Below are positions 27,753-37,373 of a stretch of 64,000 nt of DNA, in pieces. Numbering within the stretch: position 1 is the stretch's first letter; the number at the start of each line of letters is the position of its first letter. The stretch lies in NCBI RefSeq assembly GCF_022601715.1, contig NZ_JAKVIM010000003.1, positions 62,001 to 126,000 of the forward strand, read 5' to 3'. The notes beneath the pieces were generated by a model. The model worked only from the letters and a program-made list of their open reading frames with translations. It did not search any database and had not been told where the DNA came from. A program made the translations under genes and the position numbers. Origin of the DNA: Acinetobacter zhairuonensis (GTDB lineage: Bacteria > Pseudomonadota > Gammaproteobacteria > Pseudomonadales > Moraxellaceae).

Positions 27753-29479
27753 TGAATCAGGATTTCAAGGTCTATCTACGTCTTTTAAGCTATCTAAAGC
27801 GATTTTGGGGCGTAGCGATTTTAATTGTCATTGGTTTTGCTATTAACGCAGCAACCGAAGTATCTATTGCTAAGTTGCTGGAAAAAATTATTACAGCTAT
27901 TCAACATCGGGATCAGAGTTTTACCAACCTGATTCCATTTTTGGTTATATTGTTGTTTTTCTTTCGTGGTCTAGGGTCATTTATTGGTGGTTATTTTACT
28001 GCAGTGATTTCCCGTAATTTGGTGTTTGATATCCGTCAGGAGGTATTTGCAAAGTTAATGCGTCTACCTTCGCAGTATTATTTAGACAATACCAGTGGAC
28101 ATATCACCGCTAAGATTATGTATAACGTGGAGCAGTTAACGGCTGCTTCATCTGAGTCCTTAAAAACCATCGTTCAGCAGGGTTTAATCACCTTGGGCTT
28201 GTTGGGTTATTTGGTGTATACCAACTGGCGTTTAACCCTGATTATTCTGATTTTTGCGCCACTCATTGGTTTATTGATTCGTAAAGCATCTAAACGCATG
28301 CGTAAATTGTCATTACAAGTGCAGGACACCATGGGCGATGTGAACCATGTGGTGCAAGAAACAGTCAATGGTAATGTTGTGGTAAAGGGTTTTGGTGGGC
28401 AGGCTTATGAGCAAGAGCGTTTTAAAGCGACTTCCCTTGAAAACCTCAAACGTGGTTTGAAAATGGTCGTGGTACAACAGATGAACAGCCCTATTGTGCA
28501 GTTCATCATGTCCATTGCTATGAGTATTATCATGTGGATTGCTTTGCGTCCTGAAATTTTGCGTGACACAACTGCAGGTGAATTTGTTGCCTATATTACT
28601 GCGGCAGGGATGCTGAGCAAGCCAATCAAAACCCTTACCGATGTGAATGAAAAATTACAACGCGGTATGGCAGCAGCGCATTCTGTATTTGAATTGATTG
28701 ATCTGCCTGAAGAGAAAAATACAGGTACTTTGACCCCTGTGTTAAAAGGTGATATCCAGTTTAAAGATGTGAATTTAATTTATGCAGATGGACATCGTGC
28801 TATCCAAGATTTTAATTTACAGGTCAAAGCTGGCGAAACGGTCGCTTTGGTTGGTCGTTCAGGCGCGGGTAAAACTTCTTTAGTTAACTTGTTGCCGCGC
28901 TTCCATGAATTCAGTTCGGGTCAGTTGCTGATAGATCAATATCCAATTGATGAGATTGAAGTCAATTGTTTGCGTTCTCAAATAGCCATGGTGAATCAGC
29001 AGGTGGTGCTATTTAACCGCACAGTGCGTGAAAATATTGCTTATGGTTTGTTGCAAGATGCAACCGATGATGAGGTGATTGCTGCTGCTAAAGCTGCTTA
29101 TGCACATGATTTTATTATGGCACTTCCGCAAGGCTATGATACGCAACTCGGTGCACAAGGCTTGAATCTATCGGGTGGTCAGCGCCAACGTATCGCGATT
29201 GCACGTGCAATCTTAAAAAATGCGTCGATTTTAATTTTAGATGAAGCAACCAGTGCTTTAGATAATGAGTCAGAATACTTTATTCAGCGTGCATTTGATT
29301 CAGCAATGCAGGATCGGACAACAATAGTAATTGCACATCGCTTATCCACCATTGAAAATGCAGATCGTATTGTGGTGATGGATCAAGGGCATATTGTTGA
29401 GCATGGTTCTCATGCTGAATTGATTGAAAAACGTGGTGCCTATTTCCAGTTACATCAACGTAATTTTGAGGAAAACTAA
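27752..29479 (+). CDS. msbA: Lipid A/phospholipid flippase MsbA (ABC exporter)
   Basis: A homodimeric ABC exporter that flips core-lipid A across the inner membrane. It has a GTG start. Six transmembrane helices occupy residues 1-310. In the ATPase domain, Walker A GRSGAGKTS is near residue 367, the ABC signature LSGGQRQRIAIARAIL near 472, Walker B ILILDEATSALD near 492, and the switch His AHRLSTI near 524. The lpxK gene follows after three bases, which supports lipid A export rather than drug efflux. Confidence 0.93.
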   Translation: MNQDFKVYLRLLSYLKRFWGVAILIVIGFAINAATEVSIAKLLEKIITAIQHRDQSFTNLIPFLVILLFFFRGLGSFIGGYFTAVISRNLVFDIRQEVFAKLMRLPSQYYLDNTSGHITAKIMYNVEQLTAASSESLKTIVQQGLITLGLLGYLVYTNWRLTLIILIFAPLIGLLIRKASKRMRKLSLQVQDTMGDVNHVVQETVNGNVVVKGFGGQAYEQERFKATSLENLKRGLKMVVVQQMNSPIVQFIMSIAMSIIMWIALRPEILRDTTAGEFVAYITAAGMLSKPIKTLTDVNEKLQRGMAAAHSVFELIDLPEEKNTGTLTPVLKGDIQFKDVNLIYADGHRAIQDFNLQVKAGETVALVGRSGAGKTSLVNLLPRFHEFSSGQLLIDQYPIDEIEVNCLRSQIAMVNQQVVLFNRTVRENIAYGLLQDATDDEVIAAAKAAYAHDFIMALPQGYDTQLGAQGLNLSGGQRQRIAIARAILKNASILILDEATSALDNESEYFIQRAFDSAMQDRTTIVIAHRLSTIENADRIVVMDQGHIVEHGSHAELIEKRGAYFQLHQRNFEEN

Positions 29480-29482
29480 GCA

Positions 29483-30487
29483 ATGTCAGTCGCACAATTT
29501 ATTCAAAATGCGTGGAATCGACAGGCAAAGTGGTTAATTGTGCTGCGTCCTATGTCATGCTTATATCATTTTGGATTTTGGCTTAATAAAAAGTTCTATG
29601 AAAAAGGTTTGAAAACCATTTATACCGCGCCAGTGCCCGTGATGATTATCGGTAATATTACGGTTGGTGGAAGTGGTAAGACGCCATTACTCATACATCT
29701 GGTGAATTATCTACAAGCTAATAATGTGCGTGTAGGTATTATAAGCCGTGGGTATGGGGGTAAGGGTCCATTTCCTGCTTATGTGGGACTAGAGGCAACG
29801 CCTGTCCAAGTTGGTGATGAACCATGTTTGATCGTACAGTCTACAGGTGCTCCAATGGTTGTTGGCTCTAATCGACAACACAGCATTGAATTGCTTTTAG
29901 CAAAGCATGAGTTAGATCTCATTATTAGTGATGATGGTTTGCAACATCATGCGCTTGCAAGACAACTGGAGTGGATTGTATTAGACCGTAATCGTGGATT
30001 GGGGAATGAGAAACTATTACCAGAAGGCTATCTGCGTGAACCAAAAAGCCGTTTAAACTCTGGCACGGTTATTGAACATGCGGCTCAACCTGAATCAGAA
30101 CTAAATATGCATTTAGAAGTGGCTGAACCGTATTTACTCAATGTTTTAGAGGCGAGTCCTTTTAATCCTGATCAGGACTTTTATGCAGTCGTCGGGATTG
30201 GATTTCCACAACGATTTTACCGTACGCTTGAATCTTTAGGGGTTAAGCAATTTCAGTGTCATGAATTTCCAGATCATCATGATTATGAATTAACAGATTT
30301 GCAGTTTGAAGACAGTAATTCAATAATTACCACGGAAAAAGATGCCGTCAAACTTCTGCCAATTTTAAAACAGCATCCAGATTTTAATCGTGAAATTTGG
30401 GTGGTCCCAGTTGAAGCTGTACTTTCAAGTGCATGTTATCGAGTGCTCAATCAGCAGTTGGCTGATTTAGGCATTCATATTGAATAA
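29483..30487 (+). CDS. lpxK: Tetraacyldisaccharide 4'-kinase LpxK
   Basis: Phosphorylates the 4' position of the lipid A precursor at the inner face of the inner membrane. The N-terminal hydrophobic anchor region is followed by an atypical P-loop GNITVGGSGKTPLLIHLV at about residues 55-72. DDGLQHHALARQLEWIVLD lies near 150 and TTEKDAVKL near 285. The length of 334 is normal. It is coupled to msbA and kdsB. Confidence 0.94.
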   Translation: MSVAQFIQNAWNRQAKWLIVLRPMSCLYHFGFWLNKKFYEKGLKTIYTAPVPVMIIGNITVGGSGKTPLLIHLVNYLQANNVRVGIISRGYGGKGPFPAYVGLEATPVQVGDEPCLIVQSTGAPMVVGSNRQHSIELLLAKHELDLIISDDGLQHHALARQLEWIVLDRNRGLGNEKLLPEGYLREPKSRLNSGTVIEHAAQPESELNMHLEVAEPYLLNVLEASPFNPDQDFYAVVGIGFPQRFYRTLESLGVKQFQCHEFPDHHDYELTDLQFEDSNSIITTEKDAVKLLPILKQHPDFNREIWVVPVEAVLSSACYRVLNQQLADLGIHIE

Positions 30488-30496
30488 GAGTGAATT

Positions 30497-31258
30497 ATGA
30501 AACATATCGTCATTCCTGCGCGTTTTGCCAGCTCAAGATTACCAGGTAAGCCATTATTGGAAATTCATGGTCGTCCAATGATTTTACGTGTAGTAGATCA
30601 GGCAAAAAAAGTGCAAGGGTTTGATGACTTATGTGTGGCGACTGATGATGCGCGCATTGCTGAAGTTTGTCGTGCAGAAGGTGTGGACGTGGTGCTCACC
30701 AGTGCAGATCATCCATCAGGTACGGACCGCTTAAGTGAGGTTGCTCGCTTAAAAGGTTGGGATAAAGACGATATTATTGTTAATGTGCAGGGTGATGAGC
30801 CTTTATTGCCAGCAACTTTGGTGAAACAGGTCGCTGAGCTTTTGGTCGCGCAGCCTGATTGTTCAATGTCGACACTGTGCGAACCGATTCATAGCATGGA
30901 AGAATTCCAACGTGACAGCATCGTAAAGGTGGTGAAGTCGAAGTTTAACCAAGCGCTTTATTTTAGCCGTGCAACCATTCCTTATGATCGTGATGGTGCA
31001 AAACTAGTCAATCCAGCACCACACAATCAAGCCTTTCGTCATTTAGGTCTATATGCTTATCGTGTTAGCTTATTGCAAGAATATGTGACTTGGGAAATGG
31101 GTGTATTGGAAAAGCTCGAAAGTCTAGAGCAATTGCGTGTGCTAGAAAATGGACATCGTATTGCGATTGCAGTTGCTGAAGCCAATCTACCACCTGGGGT
31201 AGACACACAAGAAGATCTTGATCGCTTAAATGCCATGGAAGTTGCGCATTTTGAATAA
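30497..31258 (+). CDS. kdsB: CMP-KDO synthetase KdsB
   Basis: 3-deoxy-manno-octulosonate cytidylyltransferase, which activates KDO for addition to lipid A. It begins [25 protein letters not shown]. It also has [25 protein letters not shown] near residue 95 and [12 protein letters not shown] near the end. Because KDO is required, the cell makes lipid A with at least an inner core. Confidence 0.95.
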   Translation: MKHIVIPARFASSRLPGKPLLEIHGRPMILRVVDQAKKVQGFDDLCVATDDARIAEVCRAEGVDVVLTSADHPSGTDRLSEVARLKGWDKDDIIVNVQGDEPLLPATLVKQVAELLVAQPDCSMSTLCEPIHSMEEFQRDSIVKVVKSKFNQALYFSRATIPYDRDGAKLVNPAPHNQAFRHLGLYAYRVSLLQEYVTWEMGVLEKLESLEQLRVLENGHRIAIAVAEANLPPGVDTQEDLDRLNAMEVAHFE

Positions 31259-31267
31259 GACAGATTG

Positions 31268-32257
31268 ATGATGCAGACAGAACTACAACCGCAAATTTTT
31301 CCATGGCAGCAAAATGTATGGGACACCTTAACAGGGCGTTTCCCACAGTTAGGGCACGGCTTATTGTTTTATGGCAAGCAAGGTTGTGGCAAAGAAGCCT
31401 TTACCCAGTATTTTTTGGCGTGGATTCTGTGCCAACAACGCCATTTACGTAATGCACCTTGTGGCGAATGTGGTAGCTGTCAGTGGTTAAAATCTGATAC
31501 GCATCCGAATTATGTCTATATCTCGACGGATGAAGACAATAAAAAGCAAAATGCCAAAATCAAAATTGAAAAAATTCGTGATTTATTGCCTTTTGTACAG
31601 CAAACCGTAGATGGTTGGCGAGTGATTGTGATTGAGCCCGCAGAAGCATTGAATACGGCTTCAGCAAATGCGCTGTTGAAGACGCTGGAAGAGCCTGGTG
31701 ATCGTGTAGTCATTATTTTATTGGCAGAGCACTATCTTAAATTGCCAGCCACCATACGCAGTCGATTACAACATTTTGCGTTAGATCGAATCAGTACTGA
31801 GCAAACACAGAATTATTTATCAGAACATCTAGCTTCGGAACTTAATCAAACACAACTTCAATTGTTGTTGAATCTATCCAATGATATGCCCCTTCAAGCA
31901 CTTGAACTAGCTCAGAGTGAATGGCTGAATTTACGTCAGGACTTTTTAAATGATTGGCAAAAATTAGTCGCAGATAAAAATATGCCGATCGCAATTGCGA
32001 CCAAATGGCAGAAGGCTTTGCCATTCGACGCTTTTAGTCGTATGTATGAGTACTTGTTGGCTGATCTGATTTGTGTCAAGCTAAATCAGCCAATCAAAAA
32101 TATTGATTTACAGTTGGCTCAGCTGGCGGAGCAATATTCTTTAGAAACGCTTTTTAATTTATATTCAGATTTACAACAGTCCAAACAGTTTATCGAGCAA
32201 AACGTACAAACAAATCTAGTACTCGATCAACTTTGTATAAAACTAATGAATGTTTAA
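31268..32257 (+). CDS. holB: DNA polymerase III subunit delta' (HolB)
   Basis: A clamp-loader subunit. The N-terminal AAA+ fold has GLLFYGKQGCGKEAFTQ, and a Cys-rich zinc module ends in PCGECGSCQWL. ALLKTLEEPGDRVVIILLAE and the LPATIRSRLQHF 'SRC-like' sensor follow. The start is ambiguous between ATG codons at 31268 and 31271; I chose the first. It is commonly next to pilZ in this order in gammaproteobacteria. Confidence 0.9.
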   Translation: MMQTELQPQIFPWQQNVWDTLTGRFPQLGHGLLFYGKQGCGKEAFTQYFLAWILCQQRHLRNAPCGECGSCQWLKSDTHPNYVYISTDEDNKKQNAKIKIEKIRDLLPFVQQTVDGWRVIVIEPAEALNTASANALLKTLEEPGDRVVIILLAEHYLKLPATIRSRLQHFALDRISTEQTQNYLSEHLASELNQTQLQLLLNLSNDMPLQALELAQSEWLNLRQDFLNDWQKLVADKNMPIAIATKWQKALPFDAFSRMYEYLLADLICVKLNQPIKNIDLQLAQLAEQYSLETLFNLYSDLQQSKQFIEQNVQTNLVLDQLCIKLMNV

Positions 32258-32269
32258 AGGGGAAATACA

Positions 32270-32611
32270 ATGCAACCACGTATGGGCGGTATTATTCATG
32301 CAAATATCTCAGATAAGGAAACACTGTACAAATCGTACATGCCTTATGTTGCAGGTGGTGGTTTATTTATTCCTTCAAAGCAAGCAGTTAAGTTAGGTGA
32401 TGAGGTTTTCGTATTGACCACATTGCCTGATCAGTCTCAAAAAATTCCCTTAACTGGTAAAGTGATCTGGATTTCACAAAAGCAGAATGGCATTAAGCCA
32501 CAAGGTTTTGGTATGCAGTTGTCGGGTGAAAAAGGGCTTTACTTTAAATCTGAGGCAGAAAAACTTCTCGCAGGCTTTAAAGCCGAAGGTCGTTATAGTT
32601 ACACCATGTAA
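32270..32611 (+). CDS. pilZ: PilZ domain protein, type IV pilus assembly
   Basis: The small (113 residues) cytoplasmic founder-type PilZ, required for type IV pilus assembly in Pseudomonas and Xanthomonas, where it works with PilB and FimX. It resembles Pseudomonas PilZ: YKSYMPYVAGGGLFIPSKQ, KVIWISQKQ and GFGMQL. It lacks the RxxxR and (D/N)xSxxG motifs used for c-di-GMP binding, as the founder PilZ does. It lies between holB and tatD. Confidence 0.88.
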   Translation: MQPRMGGIIHANISDKETLYKSYMPYVAGGGLFIPSKQAVKLGDEVFVLTTLPDQSQKIPLTGKVIWISQKQNGIKPQGFGMQLSGEKGLYFKSEAEKLLAGFKAEGRYSYTM

Positions 32612-32635
32612 TTTGGTTGGAAATAGGAAAAAATT

Positions 32636-33409
32636 GTGTTTGTAGATACTCATTGTCATTTAACCATGCTGGATCTAACTCCTTATGGTGGAGATTTAGA
32701 TCAGGCTTTGGCGCAAGCGCGAGAGGCTGGCGTTACAAAATTCATGAGTATCTCGGTCGATCTGGATGATCATATCGCTTTGGCGGAGATTGCTGCGCGC
32801 CATGCTGATGTGGGGTATACCGTCGGAGTGCATCCTTGTGAAGATGCCGCTACCATGGCAAGAGCAACAACCGAGTATTTGGTTGAACTGGCTCAGGCAG
32901 ATAAGGTTTGGGCACTTGGTGAAACTGGTCTGGATTACTTTCACAGCACTGATTTTATTCAGGAGCAAAAAGAATGTTTTGCCCGTCACATTCACGCCTC
33001 GCAAATGGTGAAAAAGCCTGTTGTGGTGCATACTCGTTCCGCCAAGCATGACACGGTGGATATCATTCGTGCAGAGAAATCGACGCATGGGATTTTGCAT
33101 TGTTTTACTGAAGACTGGGAAACAGCCAAAGCAGTATTAGATTGTGGTTACTATGTATCGTTCTCAGGGATCGTGTCGTTTAAAAATGCACAAGATTTAA
33201 GAGATGTGGCCAAGCAAGTGCCACTCGATCGGGTATTAATTGAAACTGATAGTCCATATCTTGCCCCGGTGCCATATCGTGGTAAAACAAATGAGCCAAA
33301 ATATGTGCCGTATGTAGCCAAAGCCTTGGCCGATGTATATGATAAGTCGCTGGAAGAAATGGCATTAATCACGACACAGAATTTTGAAAATTTGCTGCAA
33401 TTAAAGTAA
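32636..33409 (+). CDS. TatD-family metal-dependent deoxyribonuclease
   Basis: An amidohydrolase-fold hydrolase of 257 residues, probably the YcfH-type member. Metal-binding motifs are VDTHCHLTML at residues 2-11, ALGETGLDYF near 97, and VHTRSAKHDT and ILHCFTED further on. The late motif LIETDSPYLAPVPYRGK sits near residue 200. It starts at GTG with AGGA eight bases upstream. The family degrades DNA 3' ends and is implicated in repair. Confidence 0.88.
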   Translation: MFVDTHCHLTMLDLTPYGGDLDQALAQAREAGVTKFMSISVDLDDHIALAEIAARHADVGYTVGVHPCEDAATMARATTEYLVELAQADKVWALGETGLDYFHSTDFIQEQKECFARHIHASQMVKKPVVVHTRSAKHDTVDIIRAEKSTHGILHCFTEDWETAKAVLDCGYYVSFSGIVSFKNAQDLRDVAKQVPLDRVLIETDSPYLAPVPYRGKTNEPKYVPYVAKALADVYDKSLEEMALITTQNFENLLQLK

Positions 33410-33457
33410 TCGCCTGTGTAGTTTTAGACTGAATATAAGAATTGAAGAGAGTATAGA

Positions 33458-34063
33458 GTGAAGATGGATCGTCAAGCTCAGTTTCGAGCAAGAGAAACCC
33501 TAATTTTTCAAGTGGCTGAGCAATTGTTGCTGGAAAATGGCGAATCAGGTATGACACTCGATGCTCTGGCGGCAGAGCTGGATTTGGCGAAGGGTACGCT
33601 CTATAAGCACTTTCAAAGTAAAGATGAACTCTACATGCTGCTGATAATTCGTAATGAGCGTATGTTGCTTGAAATGATTATGGATTCAGAGAAGGCTTTT
33701 CCTGAACATTTGGCTTTCTTTATGTTGCATCATCTGCATCATCCTGAGCGTACAGTATTGTTCCATCAAATTGAGGAGCGTCTGTCCATTACTGGTCAGG
33801 GCATTCAGCATTTATTTAGTGAGTTGTATAAAGTCAGACGTCACCGCTTACGACTTATTATTAATATGACTGAAAATTATCTGGCTTCAATTCATAGCTC
33901 AATGTCGGTACGTGATTATTTGGCTTCGATTTGGTCGCTAACCCATGGTGCAGCGGCAATCTTAAATTCAAGTTTCTATCAGCGTTATTTAGGTTCGCGT
34001 GACACCTTGCGTGTGGCGTATATTGACCAAGCACTTGCTTTGCCTAAGCAAGTAACCGCTTAA
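33458..34063 (+). CDS. TetR-family transcriptional regulator
   Basis: A 201-residue repressor-type regulator. The N-terminal HTH reads ARETLIFQVAEQLLLENGE, then MTLDALAAELDLAKGTLYKHFQSKDEL (about residues 30-60). The ligand-binding half is unassigned. It starts at GTG 33458, or at the ATG 33464 two codons later. It lies 48 bases after tatD and 15 before the gsp genes, so it may be co-transcribed with them. I see no palindromic operator nearby. Confidence 0.85.
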   Translation: MKMDRQAQFRARETLIFQVAEQLLLENGESGMTLDALAAELDLAKGTLYKHFQSKDELYMLLIIRNERMLLEMIMDSEKAFPEHLAFFMLHHLHHPERTVLFHQIEERLSITGQGIQHLFSELYKVRRHRLRLIINMTENYLASIHSSMSVRDYLASIWSLTHGAAAILNSSFYQRYLGSRDTLRVAYIDQALALPKQVTA

Positions 34064-34078
34064 AATAAAGAACAAGTT

Positions 34079-34648
34079 ATGACTGTTCATCATCAAGCTT
34101 CAATTCGCGGTTTTACACTGATTGAAGTCATGGTAGTCATTGTGGTCATTGCGATTGTGACCTCATTAATTATGATGAACTTTGGTGGGATTGATCAGCG
34201 TAAAGCAATGCAAGCTCGTGAAATATTTTTAATGAATCTACAGCGCATCGCTCATGAAGCAAACGATCAATCGCGTGTTTTGGCTTTAAATGTACAGCCG
34301 GCAACCGATGTAAGTCCTTTTCGATATGCAGTTGTAGAATATCAACAAAATCATTCAAATCAACAGATTGGTACCGAGCGAACTCCTTCAACGAATCAAT
34401 CTACATGGGCTGAGTATCCAGCCTTTAAAGTCCAGCCTTTACCCGATGATGTGAGTTTTCAAATTCAGTCGACCGATTATCAATATGATAATGCCCAAAA
34501 TTCAGCTTTATTGAATAGTCAAGCTCCGCAATTAATTTGGTTGGGCAATGGTGAAGTAAAGCCAGTACGAGTTCAGTTTTATTTCTCCCAGCAGCAGCTT
34601 GGACCTGAAATCCAAATTGACCATTTAGGTAAAATAAATGAAATCTAA
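34079..34648 (+). CDS. gspH: Type II secretion minor pseudopilin GspH
   Basis: A component of the pseudopilus tip of the type II secretion system. A short basic leader ends at the prepilin peptidase site RGFTLIEVMVVIVVIAIV (cleavage after Gly, Glu at +5). A hydrophobic helix and a GspH-like soluble domain of about 150 residues follow. Its overlap with gspI, with gspJ and gspK beyond, supports H over the major pseudopilin G. Confidence 0.82.
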   Translation: MTVHHQASIRGFTLIEVMVVIVVIAIVTSLIMMNFGGIDQRKAMQAREIFLMNLQRIAHEANDQSRVLALNVQPATDVSPFRYAVVEYQQNHSNQQIGTERTPSTNQSTWAEYPAFKVQPLPDDVSFQIQSTDYQYDNAQNSALLNSQAPQLIWLGNGEVKPVRVQFYFSQQQLGPEIQIDHLGKINEI

Positions 34649-35009
34649 AGGGTTTACATTATTGGAAGTCATGGTTGCGCTGGCAATATTTGCAACTGCT
34701 GCAATGGCTTTAACCAAAGTGGCGATGCAATATACACAGGCAACTGCACAGGCAATTTTACGAACCAAAGCACAATTTCTGGCACAAAATGAAATCGCCA
34801 AAATGCAAATTAAAGGTGAATGGCTGGAAGGAACGCAATCTGAACAGTTGTCGCAACAAGGTGAGCACTGGCAGGTAGAAAAAAGTGCGCAATCGACCAT
34901 TAGTCCAAATGTACAACGGGTCGAAATACAGGTACGTTTATTTAATACAGAAACGGGTAAGGCTGAATCAGGTGTTACACATTTGGTCTTTTTTAATAAT
35001 AGAACATGA
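34638..35009 (+). CDS. gspI: Type II secretion minor pseudopilin GspI
   Basis: A 123-residue minor pseudopilin with a very short leader and the processing site KGFTLLEVMVALAIFATAAM at the N-terminus. The C-terminal half (VEIQVRLFN...GVTHLVFF) matches GspI. It overlaps gspH by 11 bases and gspJ by four, so the tip proteins are made together. Confidence 0.87.
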   Translation: MKSKGFTLLEVMVALAIFATAAMALTKVAMQYTQATAQAILRTKAQFLAQNEIAKMQIKGEWLEGTQSEQLSQQGEHWQVEKSAQSTISPNVQRVEIQVRLFNTETGKAESGVTHLVFFNNRT

Positions 35010-35638
35010 TTATGCCTAAACGTGCAGGTTTTACTTTGGTTGAGCTTTTGGTGGCAATTGCAATTTTTGCAGTATTGTCTGCTTTAGGCTGGAAAGTTTT
35101 CGATTACCTGATCAAAGTTAAAGAGCGAAATGCACAACATGAACAGAAATTGGCAAGTTTGCAGCAAGCCTATCAACAGATATTAAAAGATACCATTCAG
35201 ATTGCCCCATTAACCTCAAATCTGAATAGTGAAATTCAGCCTGCTTTAATCTTACAAAATGGTCGTTTTACTTTTAGTAAGGTGGGGGTGACGGATCCTT
35301 TATTACAAGGTATTCCTCCTGAAGAGCGCGTTGAATATCAATATCAAGCGGATACTCAAACCTTAAATCGTTTACGTACTCGTGGTTTAAATGCTCAATC
35401 ACAGACGCAGCCGGAATCCAGTGTTCTACTGGAAAATGTTGAACAATTTCAGGTGGTCGTGTTGAATCCAAACGAAGTTTCCGCTTGGCCTGAAATATCA
35501 GGACAATCTGATGATGCTTTGATCAAGAAGCGCTTACCTCGGGGGATAAAAATCAATTTAACGGTGAATGGTGTAGCGTATGAGTGGATTTTTAGCTTGC
35601 TGAATACAGATTATTTAGATAAAAAACAAAATAGTTAA
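35006..35638 (+). CDS. gspJ: Type II secretion minor pseudopilin GspJ
   Basis: A 210-residue minor pseudopilin with processing site RAGFTLVELLVAIAIFAVL near residues 6-24. The soluble domain has the GspJ hallmarks RVEYQYQADTQTLNR and LPRGIKINLTVNG. The start is 35006, or the ATG at 35012 two codons later. It forms the I-J-K tip complex with its neighbours. Confidence 0.87.
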   Translation: MIMPKRAGFTLVELLVAIAIFAVLSALGWKVFDYLIKVKERNAQHEQKLASLQQAYQQILKDTIQIAPLTSNLNSEIQPALILQNGRFTFSKVGVTDPLLQGIPPEERVEYQYQADTQTLNRLRTRGLNAQSQTQPESSVLLENVEQFQVVVLNPNEVSAWPEISGQSDDALIKKRLPRGIKINLTVNGVAYEWIFSLLNTDYLDKKQNS

Positions 35639-35678
35639 GCATTTAGGGTGTAGGTTGCAGTTCATGATGAGATGCTAA

Positions 35679-36626
35679 ATGAATAAACAAAAGGGTATCG
35701 CACTCATTACAATTTTGGTGATGGTGGCTTTGGCAACCATTCTTGCTGCGACGATTGCACAGCGACAAAAGTTTACTGCAGAAAATACTGCATATTTGAT
35801 GCGCCAGAACCAGTCGTTATGGTATGCCAAAAGTGCTGAAACTTTTTTTTCCGAGTTATTGGTTGAAGATGCAGATAATGCAGGCGATGTCGATTATCTA
35901 CAGGAAAACTGGGCGAAGCCCATGCCTGCATTCCCTGTTGAAGATGGTTATGTTACTGGGCAACTCTATGATGAGTCAGGTAAGTTCAATCTATATAGTC
36001 TTGTGGATGACTCAGGGCAAGTAAATGTCGCTGCAAAGGAGTGGTTTGAACGATTACTGACGAATGTCGGATTAAATGCACAGCTGAGTGAAGCAGTGAT
36101 TGATTGGCAGGATGCAGACAACGAAACCATAGGTCCAATGGGTGCAGAAGAGAGTTATTATCGAGGCTTGAGGAATGCTTATTTGCCTGCAAATAGCAAA
36201 TTTCATGCGGTTGAAGAGCTTAAAATGGTACGCGGCTTTGAAGGTGAAAAGTATTTGCAGATCGCGCCTTATGTGAGTGCGATTGCAGTTCAAGATGCTA
36301 AAGCGAATATCAACACAGCACCTGCAATTGTATTGGCGAGCTTGGTTGAAAGTTTGGATGTCAAAACAGTAGAGGCTGTATTGGAACAAAGACAGCGGAA
36401 TATGGAACATTTTTCCAATGTCGATGAATTGTGGAGTCTAGAGCCATTCTCCCAAGCTAAAAATGAGAATCAAGCCGCTTTAAATGCATTGCTTGGTGTG
36501 AAATCTAGTTACTTTCAGGCCAAAATTGAGGTCATGTTAAGTGAAAGAAAGCGTCAATTTCAGACTTATTTGCTCAGAGAAGATAAAAAAGTACATGTGC
36601 TTTATCGTTCGCTTGCACCTGAATAA
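35679..36626 (+). CDS. gspK: Type II secretion minor pseudopilin GspK
   Basis: The largest minor pseudopilin (315 residues), which caps the pseudopilus. The N-terminus KQKGIALITILVMVALATIL is a prepilin-like site that lacks the Glu at +5, as GspK does. YDESGKFNLYSLVDDSG and ANINTAPAIVLASL are typical of the large alpha-helical GspK insertion. The other secretion genes (gspC-G, L, M) are not in this window, so the system is split across the chromosome. Confidence 0.88.
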   Translation: MNKQKGIALITILVMVALATILAATIAQRQKFTAENTAYLMRQNQSLWYAKSAETFFSELLVEDADNAGDVDYLQENWAKPMPAFPVEDGYVTGQLYDESGKFNLYSLVDDSGQVNVAAKEWFERLLTNVGLNAQLSEAVIDWQDADNETIGPMGAEESYYRGLRNAYLPANSKFHAVEELKMVRGFEGEKYLQIAPYVSAIAVQDAKANINTAPAIVLASLVESLDVKTVEAVLEQRQRNMEHFSNVDELWSLEPFSQAKNENQAALNALLGVKSSYFQAKIEVMLSERKRQFQTYLLREDKKVHVLYRSLAPE

Positions 36627-36734
36627 TGCAATCAGAAAAGACCGATCGTGATAAATGGTAAAATTAATGCGCTTTAGTTCACTTTTGTTCTATAATTAGC
36701 ATTATTTTATTGATGATTCATACCATTCAGACAC

Positions 36735-37331
36735 ATGTTAATTCGTAAGTTGTTTAAGTTCGAAAATGCGCATATTGTGCGAAACTGCACATCGGATCGC
36801 TGTAAGCGTTCGATTCATGGGCATAGTTATAAAGTTGAATTATTACTTAAAGCTTCGAAGTTGGATCATGGTCAAATGGTATATGACTTTGGTTTGCTTA
36901 AAGGGCTTATCAAAGATATTTTTGACAGTTTTGATCATGCCATTTGTTTTTGGCAGCATGATGATCCTGAATATATTCAAGCGTGTCAAAAATTCAGTGC
37001 ACGTTGGGTGGCATTACCTGTTTCACCTTCTGCAGAACAATTCTCGCGAATCTTTTTCTTCTTGGCTCAGCAAATTCTTGCATCGACCGAAACACAAAAT
37101 GGTGAAGGTGATGTAGAGGTCTATTCTGTGATCGTGCATGAAACAGACACAGGTTATGCACAAAGCTTTTTAGAAGATATTGAAAATGAGCAGATGGGTA
37201 TTTTGTCTTTGGATGAGATTGTATTTTCAGAGCAAGTACAGTCGGAATGGACAGATCCTCAGATGTATCTAAAGCTGAAACAAGGTTTTAAATTCCAAAA
37301 TCCAAGTGTGGATTTACAAGTAAAAATTTAA
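36735..37331 (+). CDS. 6-pyruvoyl-tetrahydropterin synthase / QueD-family protein
   Basis: A tunnel-fold enzyme related to 6-carboxytetrahydropterin synthase (QueD, queuosine pathway). The zinc ligands are visible (ENAH near residue 12 and SIHGHSY near residues 28-34), as is a DFGLLK motif, SFDHAICFW, and a late HETDTGYA with the conserved Glu. It is 198 residues, much longer than E. coli QueD (121). The Cys before HGH is spaced by four residues (CKRSIHGH) instead of three. It could be a QueD variant or a paralogue with a different substrate. A TATAAT box at 36691-36696 lies upstream. Confidence 0.75.
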   Translation: MLIRKLFKFENAHIVRNCTSDRCKRSIHGHSYKVELLLKASKLDHGQMVYDFGLLKGLIKDIFDSFDHAICFWQHDDPEYIQACQKFSARWVALPVSPSAEQFSRIFFFLAQQILASTETQNGEGDVEVYSVIVHETDTGYAQSFLEDIENEQMGILSLDEIVFSEQVQSEWTDPQMYLKLKQGFKFQNPSVDLQVKI

Positions 37332-37373
37332 TTTGCAAATTAAGAAAGAATTTTAAGGGATTAGGAAATAAGC

